Source of the DNA: Diadema setosum
Taxonomy: Eukaryota > Echinodermata > Echinoidea > Diadematoida > Diadematidae
Assembly (NCBI GenBank): GCA_033980235.1
Contig: CM067075.1
Span: 19,542,844 to 19,606,843, forward strand
Direction of reading: 5' to 3'
DNA length: 64,000 bases
Shown in pieces: positions 38,601 through 50,600 of this stretch. The notes beneath the pieces are model-generated. The model ran no database searches. It was given only the letters and a program-made list of their open reading frames with translations, and was not told the origin of the DNA. A program made the position numbers and the translations under genes. Position 1 is the first letter of the stretch; each line of letters opens with the position of its first letter.

Positions 38601-41600
38601 ATTTTTTTTTTTGGTAAATGATAGTGTGCGAATGGTAACGGCACATCAGATACGTTACCATCAAATTCGTCAGATACTTTACCAATAAAATGTATATCTT
38701 GCAGCAAAGTTGACCGCAACGCGCTTTTTTGCGCGGATTTAACCGGTTGACATCGTGCTCTACACGACTTGATAAAAAACATGCCTTTCTAAAAGGATTT
38801 AAAGTTTTATCTAATGAAAAATCGGTTTTGAAGTGGCCGAGATATCCAAAATAAGGCAAAAGAAAGAGGTACTGACAAACTGTGATGGCCGATCTACTTT
38901 TATTTGAACGTCTTCCTTTTACTAAATTATCTACATCTCAGCCATTTCTAAACCGATTATAATCAAAATAATTTTTTCATAAGTACAAGTGGATTTCAAT
39001 TTTCTTGCAAAAGGTTCAAAACTGAATCCTCTATCTAAACCAGAACTATACTATCCCTTAGAATTATGACATTTACAAAAAGTGCCGTCAGATACACATT
39101 ACAAATCCATTTTATTTCTGTTTTGTTGAGGTTTTGTGTGTGTGTGTGAGTGTGTGTGTGTGTGTGTGTGAGCGTTTTGTACCACAATAAATTTTTGTCT
39201 GAAAAAAAAAATCCACTTAGGACTTTTAGGGGCTGAAGTCTGGTACCCACCTTATGTTGTCAACTTCACAGCAAAAGAGGCTACATGAACGCTTTATACC
39301 TTTGTTCATTATAATTTTGCATCTTATCTACATAAAATGCTATTTTGGTTTAAGTCAAGAGCACTTCCTTGGTTGCAAAATGCTCTGAAAATGACTGTAG
39401 GATTTGATGTCTACCTTTTTGCATGAGTTTTTTTTTTTTTTCAATCACATGATTGTGTGATCTGGGTTTGATGTAAATCGGTAGTTTAATGTGTCACTAT
39501 AGCATAAATGCTTTGTCAGATACGTTACCATCGTTTCTCGATTCGTGAGAGAGAAAAAGAAACTTAAAAGAAAAGAAGAAACAAAGAAGAAACAAAAAAA
39601 GACATGGAAAAAGAAACGGAAAAGCATGGGGCGCAATGCCACGCAATGCCACGCATCCTCCCCGCATCGTCCCGACGAGTTCACGACGAGTTCACGAACA
39701 GTTTGCGCATAGTTCACGACCCGGTCACGAAATTTTGTCGTGACCAAAATTTTGAACATTTCAAAATTCTCGACCTGACATGGCACGCAGTCACGACGGG
39801 TTTACGCACACTTCATGCCAGTTTACGACTAGTTTGCGCACGGGCACGCCTCGAGTCGTGCCAATGCGTGCCACAAAATCGTGCAAGTGTCAGCCTAGCT
39901 TAAGAACGTAAAATCCGTTGCATAAAAACTCTGGTTGGGAGCTTCCAACCGGAATTTTGTGATTTCAACCGGAAGAAAATCCGGTTGGAGTTTTATGCAA
40001 CGGGCCCCAGGAATGTTTTAGAACAGCGCGGAGCCGATGCGGATCTATATATGCAAGTATCCGGAGCTGATGCGGACATTTTGTGATCAAGACATGAAAG
40101 AGTCGAGTCAACACGTTCCATGAGCGAAATGATTTTGAAAGTTGAAAAAAAAGATAGATCAATGCAGCATTATGTCAATGAACAGGGGCGTCACCAGCTT
40201 TTTTTCAAAGGGGTGCGTTTTGACACTATTAAATGTAACCTTTTTTTTTTTCAATCTGATTTATTGGTGCCTGTATCATCATGTACATTTACATAATGAT
40301 AATGATAAGGTCTTATTTACCCAGGCTAGCCTCTGCAGTGTTGCCACTGCTCTACCAGAGGGCCTGCTATCATTATTACCCTAGCGTTGCCAGGTACCAA
40401 TTTATACACCTGGGTCGAGAGGGACACAGTGAGTAAAAACATCTTGTCCAAGGACGTAAGCACTGGGCGGGATTCGAACTTGGGTCCTCCGATCGGGAGT
40501 CGGGAGTTTTATCCACTATGCCACAGTGCCCCCAATACATAATACACTGTACATATAATTGTAAGTGGCACGTATTCATAAGCATACGTTAAAGCCCAAA
40601 CAAAGTTCTGGTATGCCTGCAAAAGTTGTCAAATTTTACTCCAAAATGTGAACGTATGCCTAGGAAATGTGCGGAATAACGCTGTAATAACAAGATATTC
40701 GATGGGTAAGGACGAAAATGGGATATATTAACCAAAAACATTCAGTCTCGGAACTTACCCGAACGGGGTCAGGCTAGACTCGGACTCGGGGATAACTCGG
40801 CCTCGCTTTGCTTGACGGCGGGATGAGTTGTACTGCTACTGGTTTTCCCTCTGGATTGTACAGTACTATGCATACGGGAGCGGCCTGTATAAACTACATT
40901 GTAGCGTTCTGGCTACTCGCAGTAATGGTCCGAGTTGTTACAACACGCGCATCAAAAACCTCTTTGGCGCGCATGCAAAATTAGTGTGCGCCTCTCAAGC
41001 ACCTCTAAAAACAATCAAAGACAATTGATAAACAACAACAAAAACTTCAAAGACCGCGCGTCTCAGCAACTGAGGTGATGTGCGTATTATAAAGCGTCTT
41101 TGCTAGTAGGCTTGAGGACCGCGCGCTGTCCATTTGTTTTGTACAGGATTAGCACGCACTTTCCTGTCTGCTCAGTAAGGCCTCGTTTGGCCGGTGCCCG
41201 TAGTATAAGAGTACTGATTAACATGGCGATCACGAACTGTGTGTAAATTGTCTGAAATAGGGTCGAGTTTTCCCTGAGACCGAGTTAGTCTGGAGCCTTC
41301 TGGAATAAAAGTCGGTTTACCGACTTTTATTATTTTTCTCAAAATACTCCAAACGACTCATCATTCCGGCAAACCGTGTCAGCCAGGTAAGTTTCTTTGT
41401 AGACTCTTTCGATATATTGCAAGCAAATATGAAATGGTGCCAGACGGGTTCTCAAGCCCTTACCACAACTTAGTTTTCACTTTAAACATAGTGGAAACAT
41501 AACTGGAAAGGACTATAATTATAGAATACAGGGGTAGCGACGGTGTGGGATCCTCGGCAAGGGTGTGGGAGGGGATACCCCCTCCCACGGTAGGGACTTT

Positions 41601-44600
41601 TTGTAAAAAACAGAGTATAAAAGTTGCGTTTATATGGCATTTTAAATCAAATTTCTGAGGAATTCGACATCGTAAAAAAATCACTGTGAACGATCGACTA
41701 TGATTATAACATGCTGGGGTACATTATGTGACGGTGTGAGATTCTCGACGAGTGAGCGAAGCGACCGAGCAGGGGGAGGGTGTGGGAGGGGGTATCCCCC
41801 TCCCACCGTAGGGACTTTTTGTAAAAGCAGAATACAAAAGTCGTGTTTGTAGAGCATCTAAAATCAAATTTCTGGGAATCAAACATAATGGAAAATTCTC
41901 TACAAAGGACTATGATTATCACATATGGGGGTATGATGGTGTGAAATCCTTGGCGAGGGAGGGAGCGAAGCGGCCAGGCGGGGGAGGGTGTGGGAGGGGA
42001 TACTCCCTCCCACGGTAGGGGCTTTTTATAAAAGCAGAGTAGAAAAATCGCGTTTGTAGAGCATTTTAAAAGCAAATTTCTATGGTATTAAACATAGTGA
42101 AAAAAAAAAAAACACTGATAAGGACTGTTATCATAACTAAGGAAATTATTCATTTCACTAGAAATACGGGCAGAGCGAGAGCGAAATGTATTAATTAAAA
42201 GCTTCAAAATGATCACAAATTTTTCGAGCAATGCAATAATGTTCTTACATTAGCATAAAAGCATAGAAAAAAAAAGAAAAATGTAAGGCTTACTAAATCC
42301 GGGGCAAACTCGAGGACGCGGGGCTACCATCTATACATTAAATTTACCCATAACGAAGTAGTAGTGTATAGTTATATTAATGTAAATTTATAGTGTATTA
42401 TTCGCCCCGTTATGGGCGAAAAAAAAAATCGCATTTTCATTGACGAAATTGACAACTTTTAGACGAGAAAAGTGTCTTTATTGTTCATTTTGGTCTTTTG
42501 ATCAATCATTTGTTACAGGGGCATGGGGGTGGGGCAAAAACTCGTTTTGCCCCCCTGATGCACACTCTTATGAAATACTCCGTAAATTGTCTGTCCCCAA
42601 ATGTGTCGAGTCTTAATCTGTGGGTAGGAACCGAGCGGAGAAAACATAAATCTAAGAAGATGAGAGAACTTTTGAAAATATTTGAATTCAAGTGACAGAT
42701 ATATCAAACATGGTTTTTAATGAAATATTCTGAAATTTGTCAATCCCCCAAGTTCTTAAGTGTATTGTTGGAGACCTAACGGGGGAGGGTGTGGGAGGGG
42801 TAGCCCCTCAAACGCGAAATTTTGCATTTTCAGAATTGAAATTCAACAATTCGTTGCATAATGATTATAATATTTGGACAGTTTTCTATTAAAAAAGGAA
42901 GAAAATTTTCCTCATTTCGAGAATTATAAAGTGACGTTTGCACCCACCCTTGTCCTCCGGGATTGATGCTCCTGCATACGAGAAAGCTAATGCATTTTTA
43001 GAATTCAAATGAAAAGAGCCCATAAAGATATTTTGGAATTTAGGAAGCTCTTAATAACCAAGACTTTTAGTGCACTAATGATATGATAGGAGCCAAGCGG
43101 GTAAAGGGTTAATTGAAAGGAGATAATTATCCCATCCCACACGACGGAACTTTTGCATTTTTTAAGTGAAGTGACAGGACTGGTGCACACTATCAATGTA
43201 AAGGTGTATTAAGTCCATGGAAAATAGACCAAGCGGGAGAGGGTGTGGGAAGGGGTATCCCCTCCCACACGAGGGAGACTTTTAATTTTAAGAATTGAAA
43301 GGCAGCAAAATTGTGCACACTTTGGGTGAAATATTTGAACAGATTTCTATTAAAAAAGTAAAAAAATCTTCTCATCTCATGGATTCCATTGTCTTCTTTG
43401 CTGACTTTATATTTCTCTTCAATTCTACCTTATCTTAATTACGGTCTTTTAGAATGGGGGAACGCTCATCAAACTTTATTTGATAGATTACTGTTATTAC
43501 AAAAAGGGCACTTCGTGTTATTTGTGGCGTCCCGCTCCGCTCCCATACAGATCCATTATTCACTAAATATAAGATTTTAAAAAATTAAAGATTTGTATTT
43601 TGCATTGGCCAGCATCCTCCCGCAGGTTGCCACGAATGTCTCTCGCATTGGCACGAAATGAGACGTGTCAATGCTGAAACCATACGCAAACCAAAATTCG
43701 TGCAAGTGTCAGGGTAGCTAAAGAATCCCGCGGTATTTTTTTCAACTTGGACAGTTTATGTTTAATTTCAACACAAATGTACTTCCCTGTATATTCAATT
43801 AAATGTTTACAAGGAACAAATTTTTCAATAATTATCTCACCAGACAATCTACTGAGTTTCATCTACCCCTTCTGAGAACATTACTGGCTCAGAATACATT
43901 TATATACACAGGCCCTAGATTCTGGAATTCATTAAGTTGTGAAATAGAAAATTCTCCTTCTTTGTTTTCCTTTAAGCGTAAGTTGAAATCCTTTCTCTCT
44001 GATGTTCGTTTTTATTAACCAAGTCCCAACAACCACAGTGTTCATCATCCAACCATCAATCAATTAATCTCTGAACTCATTAATTCATGAAATAGCCATC
44101 ATATTCTTTACACGGCTGTATGCAACCACCGGCTGCTTAAAGCATCTCTTCAATTCCCTCTTCAATTTCCTCTTTCGTTTCTTTGATCAGCGTGTAGGCA
44201 TTCTCTTTCTTCCTTTCTTCCTTCTATTTTCCACCTTTCTGTCTAGTCGTGTCATGTAATTGTGTGTCTCCTGTTTGTTCCGTCTTGTTTAAAATTGTAC
44301 TTGTGTTAAGCATATACAAATAAGTATTTCGTTAGGGTTTCTTGAGTGGTTCACAATCTACAAGCTTGCTTTTTAGTGGACCTCTCAGTTCTCCTTTTTT
44401 TCCCAACTGAAACATAGACTTGTATTATTTTGCGTATACATGTATATGTAACTTTGTTATTGTATCATTTGATAACATTTCCAAGTTGTGTGTATACGAT
44501 TGTGATAATAACCTAATTCTTACTGTGTTGTGTTCTGTTGGATAAAGGAGAATGAAATAAAATGAAATGAAATTATGACTATTCGTGTGTGTGTGTGTGG

Positions 44601-47600
44601 GGGGGATTGATATGCTTACCCTTGTAATATTTCTATATAGGGGAACTTTTTTCTGTCAAAAAGCAAGAAAATTTTCACATCTCTGGAATTATTGGTTATG
44701 GGTGGGTGGGGGGGGGGGGCGAAATTGTTATATGCTTGCTCTTCAAAATTTTTATAAGGCTAAGGCTCGCGCCTGGGTTCGCATTTTCAATTTTGATTGG
44801 TCAGAAATAAAGTGCTGTAAAGAGACCCTACATCCTTGCAGCACACGTACACGCACACGTAGGCCTACACGTGCACACGTACACGCAAACGTGTACGTGC
44901 TCCGTACCGTACGATATGTACTGTACGGTCGATGAAATAGTGAAAATTGCAAAATAGATGTGTATAAGATCAGTGAGCTCTGCCAGAGACCGGGTTGCGA
45001 TTTTTTCCCCACGAATTTCTTTTCCCTCGTGCAAGATAAAAATACAATGATAAAAAAAGATAATGAAAAAAAAAAATGATTATTTAGCGTCCGGCGTTGA
45101 GGTCGCTCGCAGAATTCTTATTTATTTTTTGGTCTGAAGGGGGATGCGTTCGCACCCAACGCAACCCCCCCCCCCCCCCCCCCCCCCCCCCGTGGTGACG
45201 CACATGATGAAACGCAAAAAGACCAATAGGGAGGTGAGGTCCCCATGCACGCCCCACAACCAAACATCTCTTCCTTTGTTTAGGAAAATGAAAATATCAG
45301 CATTTTCAAGTCCCAAATGAAGAAAGCAAAGCAGAAGGAAGTGGATATTTTGCCAACTGTAACTAGGAAAAAGAAGAAGTAGAGAAAACTATGTTTTCTT
45401 TTGCCTTCTTTTCAGAAGTCATTTTCATTTGAGGGATTTCCGATAGTTGCCATTACATCTATACATAGTGCATCGTTTAGTTCGCTTTAAATGTGACCGC
45501 CCAACTCAAACACCACAAAAGTGGAACGAGGTCATTTTTATATATGGAAATAGGCATAGGGCCTATATACTTATGTTAAAAGTGGGGCCTGCTATGTTAT
45601 AAGCTTGAAAATTATTTAACTTATTCGATTATGACCATCCTAAAGGGGCCAGCCCAGTGCTCGTTCGTTCGTTCGTATTTATTTTGCTTCTCAAATCAAA
45701 TCAAATCAAAAATGAATAACATCAATGTGACAAATTTAAGCCAAACATAACCAAATGACAAAGAAGCAACACAAACGTTTCTACATTACAATAGTATGTT
45801 TTAGAGGGAAAAGAAGATGTGAATGAGTGCTGTGTGAGTGCAATGGGTGAGTTGAATGTTTTTGTTGGAATCATGTTATGAAACATGGTTGTTCTTCAGT
45901 ATATCAGTATAATAATACTAATATATTCAGACCAAAGCATAAACAAACTCATATCAATTATTATACTCTATTTTACTGAAGTAATATTGAGTCAAAATAT
46001 ATTTCTTTAAACTAGCTTTGAAAGAAAACAGAGTTGTTCTTGTTTGTATAGGGAGTAAAGTGTTCCATGTATCAGGCCCGTGATGCCTCATGGACCTGCT
46101 AGCTATAAGTTCTATGTCAGCATCTCTCACATCTGGTATTTGAAGCAATACGGCAAAGCGAATTTCGGCTGGTGTGACCTCCATGACGGCTAGCAGTCAA
46201 ATGAGGAAAAATCAAATTCGCGCCAAAATTATACCTTTCCATTTTCCTGGTATTGTCTAACTTATGTTGTCCGGAAGACATCCTGATTGTCCGCGTTCAT
46301 TCCTGGTGTAATCCTTTATAAATGTTTCCACGCTGCCCGGCTGCTATTAGCATATTCCGAGGTATTTAGCGCTCTTCCGGAGTGATTCCTAGGACACTCC
46401 TAGGAATGTCCGCAGTCAGTCCGCGGACAGTCCGCGGACATTCCTAGGAATGTTCCAGGACAAGCCGATTCGTACATTTTTTCCGCGTCTGACGCGGACA
46501 GGATGCCGAAATGACAGAATTTGCTTCCGCAACTTGCTTCCGCAACCCTTCCTGGGCTTGTCCGCGCCCTAGTGGACGGCCACCCTGAAATAAACTGCCG
46601 CGTTTGAAATCATGTCACTTCATTTAATCCTGAAATGTTTACAACTACTATTGAAAGAAAAAAAAAATCAATATCTATTTCATTGTCAGACTATAGTATG
46701 AAAGTTCTGGTTAGCGACATGAAGCTGAAATGCGGTACTTGCAATGGATTAATTTTGAAGCTAATGCCAAGACAAACTCTGTAACGATGTAACAACATAA
46801 ATCAAAACCAAGTTTAATAGTAAATTGGATATTTGTCTGCCTAATTTCTTTCGTCAGTGCTTCTCCAAATGAGCTCACCCTACGACCACAAGCAATCCAG
46901 TGAATCCTCACCTGCACATTCAAACACACTGACACCTGTCCATCCGTTTGCCAGACACACCCGATCTCTGGAAGCACCCAGCGGGAGCGAGTAGCCGTCA
47001 TTGCACAGAGTGGAACAGATGCTGTTATAACCATTTGAATTCGTGCATGTCAAATGACCATTCAATGGCGCCGCAAGAGAAGGGCACGATATTTCTGGGG
47101 AAGAACGAAAAATGTATCAAATTTATAATTATGTTAATATCTTATCATTCATTCATTATCATTATCATTATTATCGTTATCATAGTATGTTATTGTCACA
47201 TGGGCGGACTTAAATAATACTCAATCACACTCGTGCCATTCACTTTAATGTACAATTTAATATAAGCATTTGTGGAATATTTACAGGACTGAAACCGAGG
47301 AGTTGTGACCAACATAAAATGCAAAATCAAAATTCTGAGTGAGATAAATTAAATTACAATACTCTTATATTCGACAACCATGTAAACGGGACCCTGCCTT
47401 GGTCCGGTTCCACTTGTAATTTTGGCTTGACACTTGTTCAGAATACTTATAACAGCTTCACTATCAATTCGTTGTCCCTGACAATACCACTATCTGCTAT
47501 CAAGCGCAACACTATTTGGTTCACACCACCGTAGTGCTGATCCTGAGATGACCAGCCTGCACGCACGACGGTTTACCGCGGTTAGAACACTTGTCTTCAA

Positions 47601-50600
47601 TTACACTGCTTCCGTTTACATCCGGGTTCTGTGCTAACCCGCAATTATCATGAAGTGTATAAATACCAATCTTCGAATTATGTGCACATTATTTTCATCT
47701 TGTTACCCATTTTAACATGACCTTCATCTCTCTACTTCAGCGACACTTCCACGTCATAATCAATCATATCTACAGGGTGTCGTGCACCCGCCAGGTTCAT
47801 CGCTCACCTGCGTTGTCCATAGAGTCACATTAATTATCAAACTGTTCGCTTCCATAACATGAACTGATTCGTGGGTGGAGCGTCCTTATATGCGAGGTTG
47901 CTGTTCCAAAGTGTCGCGAGGACCCGCGTTCCGTATTCACTGGCGTCCAAGTTTCTCCCTAGCGAGGGGCGGACACAGTCGCTCTGCTGCGAATGCGTCG
48001 GCCTGGGAGTGGACTCGACCTCGGCCTCGGCGCCATCTACAAAATTATTTAAATGCAACATATACCAATGGGGTGTGGTCTACTCACACACACAAAAAGA
48101 TTCTCAGCTTTAAAAACTCCTGACATCACAGCGAAAATTTAAGAACTGCATTATTATCCAATTAACATACAAAATTCACATTATGAAATGTTTCAAACAT
48201 TGGAAATATAACAGTCCATAGCTTATCAAACATCACCGCATCGTTTTCAAAAACTGTACACCATTATAATATACTTTATCACTTATTCACGGGGTTCTCC
48301 GGGGCTATATGTGGTGCCCTGAAACACATTCACATCCTTACACGCGACAAAGCAGAAATCAAATCGCAATTTAACTTACCAATGACCGGTGTAATATAAC
48401 CAAAATGCCTCTTCTTCTTGTCTACTGGAAGGCTGCAAAGGCTGTTGGAATATGCCTCCTGGCAGCAAACAAAGTCTGAACTCTAATCAGCCAGTATACA
48501 GGCTGACGGTAAGGAGGACGGACGGCTCCTGGCCGCAACCGAAATTGGGCTTAGACACAAATTTATCTTGCCAACTGGCGCCTGGGCGTGGCAGGTTGGT
48601 CTCCTGCCATCACGGAGCCAACTCAATGTTCTCTCGGTGAAATCAAAATGGTGTCTGCCACGAAAGGATCCAACTCTTCAGTTAAATTGCTACTCGACTA
48701 CGATACTCCTTTTCGAGGCATTTGGAATATTTGGTACAACTAAAAGGACTTGAACGAAAACACCTATACAGCACTCTCCCGGAACTGGAGCTATTTCCTG
48801 TCTTTTCTTTCTATATTAATTGACATGCAAAAATAAATGTACTCCTCTCGGTCATCGATGGCGCGACTTGTAAAACATTTACACCTGTCCTCGCACTTTC
48901 TCTCTCTCACTCTCGCTTTCTCTCTCGCTCACTCACTCGCACTCTTTGTCTCGTCATCCCTACGCGTAAACATGTTTATCTAGTTGAATGACCGATAGGT
49001 GATGTACATGAAACAACCTGGAAATGCATTTTCAATGTGACATTTCACTCCCCCTTTCGAAAAGTGCATTTCATAATTAAAAGAAATTACTTATAACACT
49101 ATCTTTCTCTCTACAGCCGGCTTAGTAGGTCTGCGCTAACATTCTCGCTGCCGCGGATAGCTTCCACACGGAATCTGTAGGGTTGCAAAGCCAGAATCCA
49201 ACGCATTAGCCTCCCATTTGCAGGGCTAGCCTTGTTCATGTACACTAGTGGGTGGTGGTCTGTTTCTAACACAAATTGTCTGCCGTACAAGTATGGTTTT
49301 TACCTCTTCTCTGACTGTGTCTCTAAGAGAGTGGGGAATGGGATATGGTTTACTCTTCAGGTGTTCATTTCCTTTGAGTTTGATGTGGTGTTCGCCCAAC
49401 GTGGTTTGACCGGGAAGATCAGACAGGACGTCTTTGTACTCGTTGAGGAGTTCGTTGACCTGTTCTTTCTGTGGGGAGGAAAGGGCTGAGTTAATTGAGA
49501 CATCGTCAAGTGACTCTTTCGCCTGAAATAGAAAAGGCTGTAGGAGAGATGTGTTAGTTAGTGGTTGCTGCGTTTCTTCCTCGTCATCATTTTGCTCTTC
49601 GCATTCGATCACGGCGGTACAAGCAGCTTCGGCATCTGAAATAGAGGGAACATCATTTCTAGCATGATACTTTTTCAGAAGATTGATGTGGAACACCTTT
49701 GGTTTCCCGTTGAGGTCGATCCTGTAGTCCATGGAGCTGATTTTGGAGATCACGTCAAAGGGGCCCTTCCATTGTAGAAGGAGCTTATTCCTGTCAGTTG
49801 GTAGGAGTAGGAGTACCTTGTCTCCGACTTGTAGTTCCCTGTGTTTTGCCTTCTGATTGTAGTATTTTGCATACCTGTTTGCTGATTTCTGAAGTTGAGT
49901 GTGGGCGTTGCGGCATGTTTCGTCGATCCTGTTTCGGAGATCAAGCACATAGTGGAAAGTAGACTTGGTCTCACCTGTTTCGGCTTCTCCTGTCCAGAGT
50001 TCTCTCAGGATGTCGAGGGGTCCGCGTACCTTCCGGCCGTAAAGAAGCTCGAACGGGGAGAACCCCATGCTCTCTTGTGGTGCTTCTCTCACTGCGAATA
50101 GAAGGGGAGTTATGTACCTGTCCCAGTCTTTTGGGTTTTCAGCGCACATACGTTTCAACATTTGTTTTAGAGTGCCATTGAAGCGCTCAACTAGTCCATT
50201 TGCGGCAGGGTGATACGGGGATGTAGTGAAGTGTTTGATGGAGAGTAATTTGCTTACCTCTTTCATGAGATCAGATGTGAACTGAGTCCCTTGATCGGTC
50301 AGCATTTCCTTGGGGATTCCGACTCTGGTGAAGATGCTCACTAGGGCTTCTGCAACTCTTTCTGTCTCGATGGGATTGCCTCAGGGTACCTAGTAGCAAC
50401 ATCAATAACGGTAAGTATGTACCTATTTTTCTGGTCAGTCATTGGGTGTATGGGTCCAACTATGTCTACAGCAATGCGTTCGAAGGGGACTTCGATGAGC
50501 GGCATCTTTCCGAGGGGGACCTTGGTTACACGACCTTTTGATAGTGTACGTTGGCAGACGTCACACGATCTACAGTACCTGGTAATGTCAGAGTTCATAC

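Noticed and set aside
40466..40533. Possible tRNA gene on the minus strand
   Set aside because: A and B boxes are present, but the cloverleaf is degenerate and the sequence runs into a SINE body and tail.
47837..48123. Three open frames of 74-82 codons duplicated at 59196-59482
   Set aside because: They lie inside the two LTRs and are copied with them; no domain is seen, so they are not genes.
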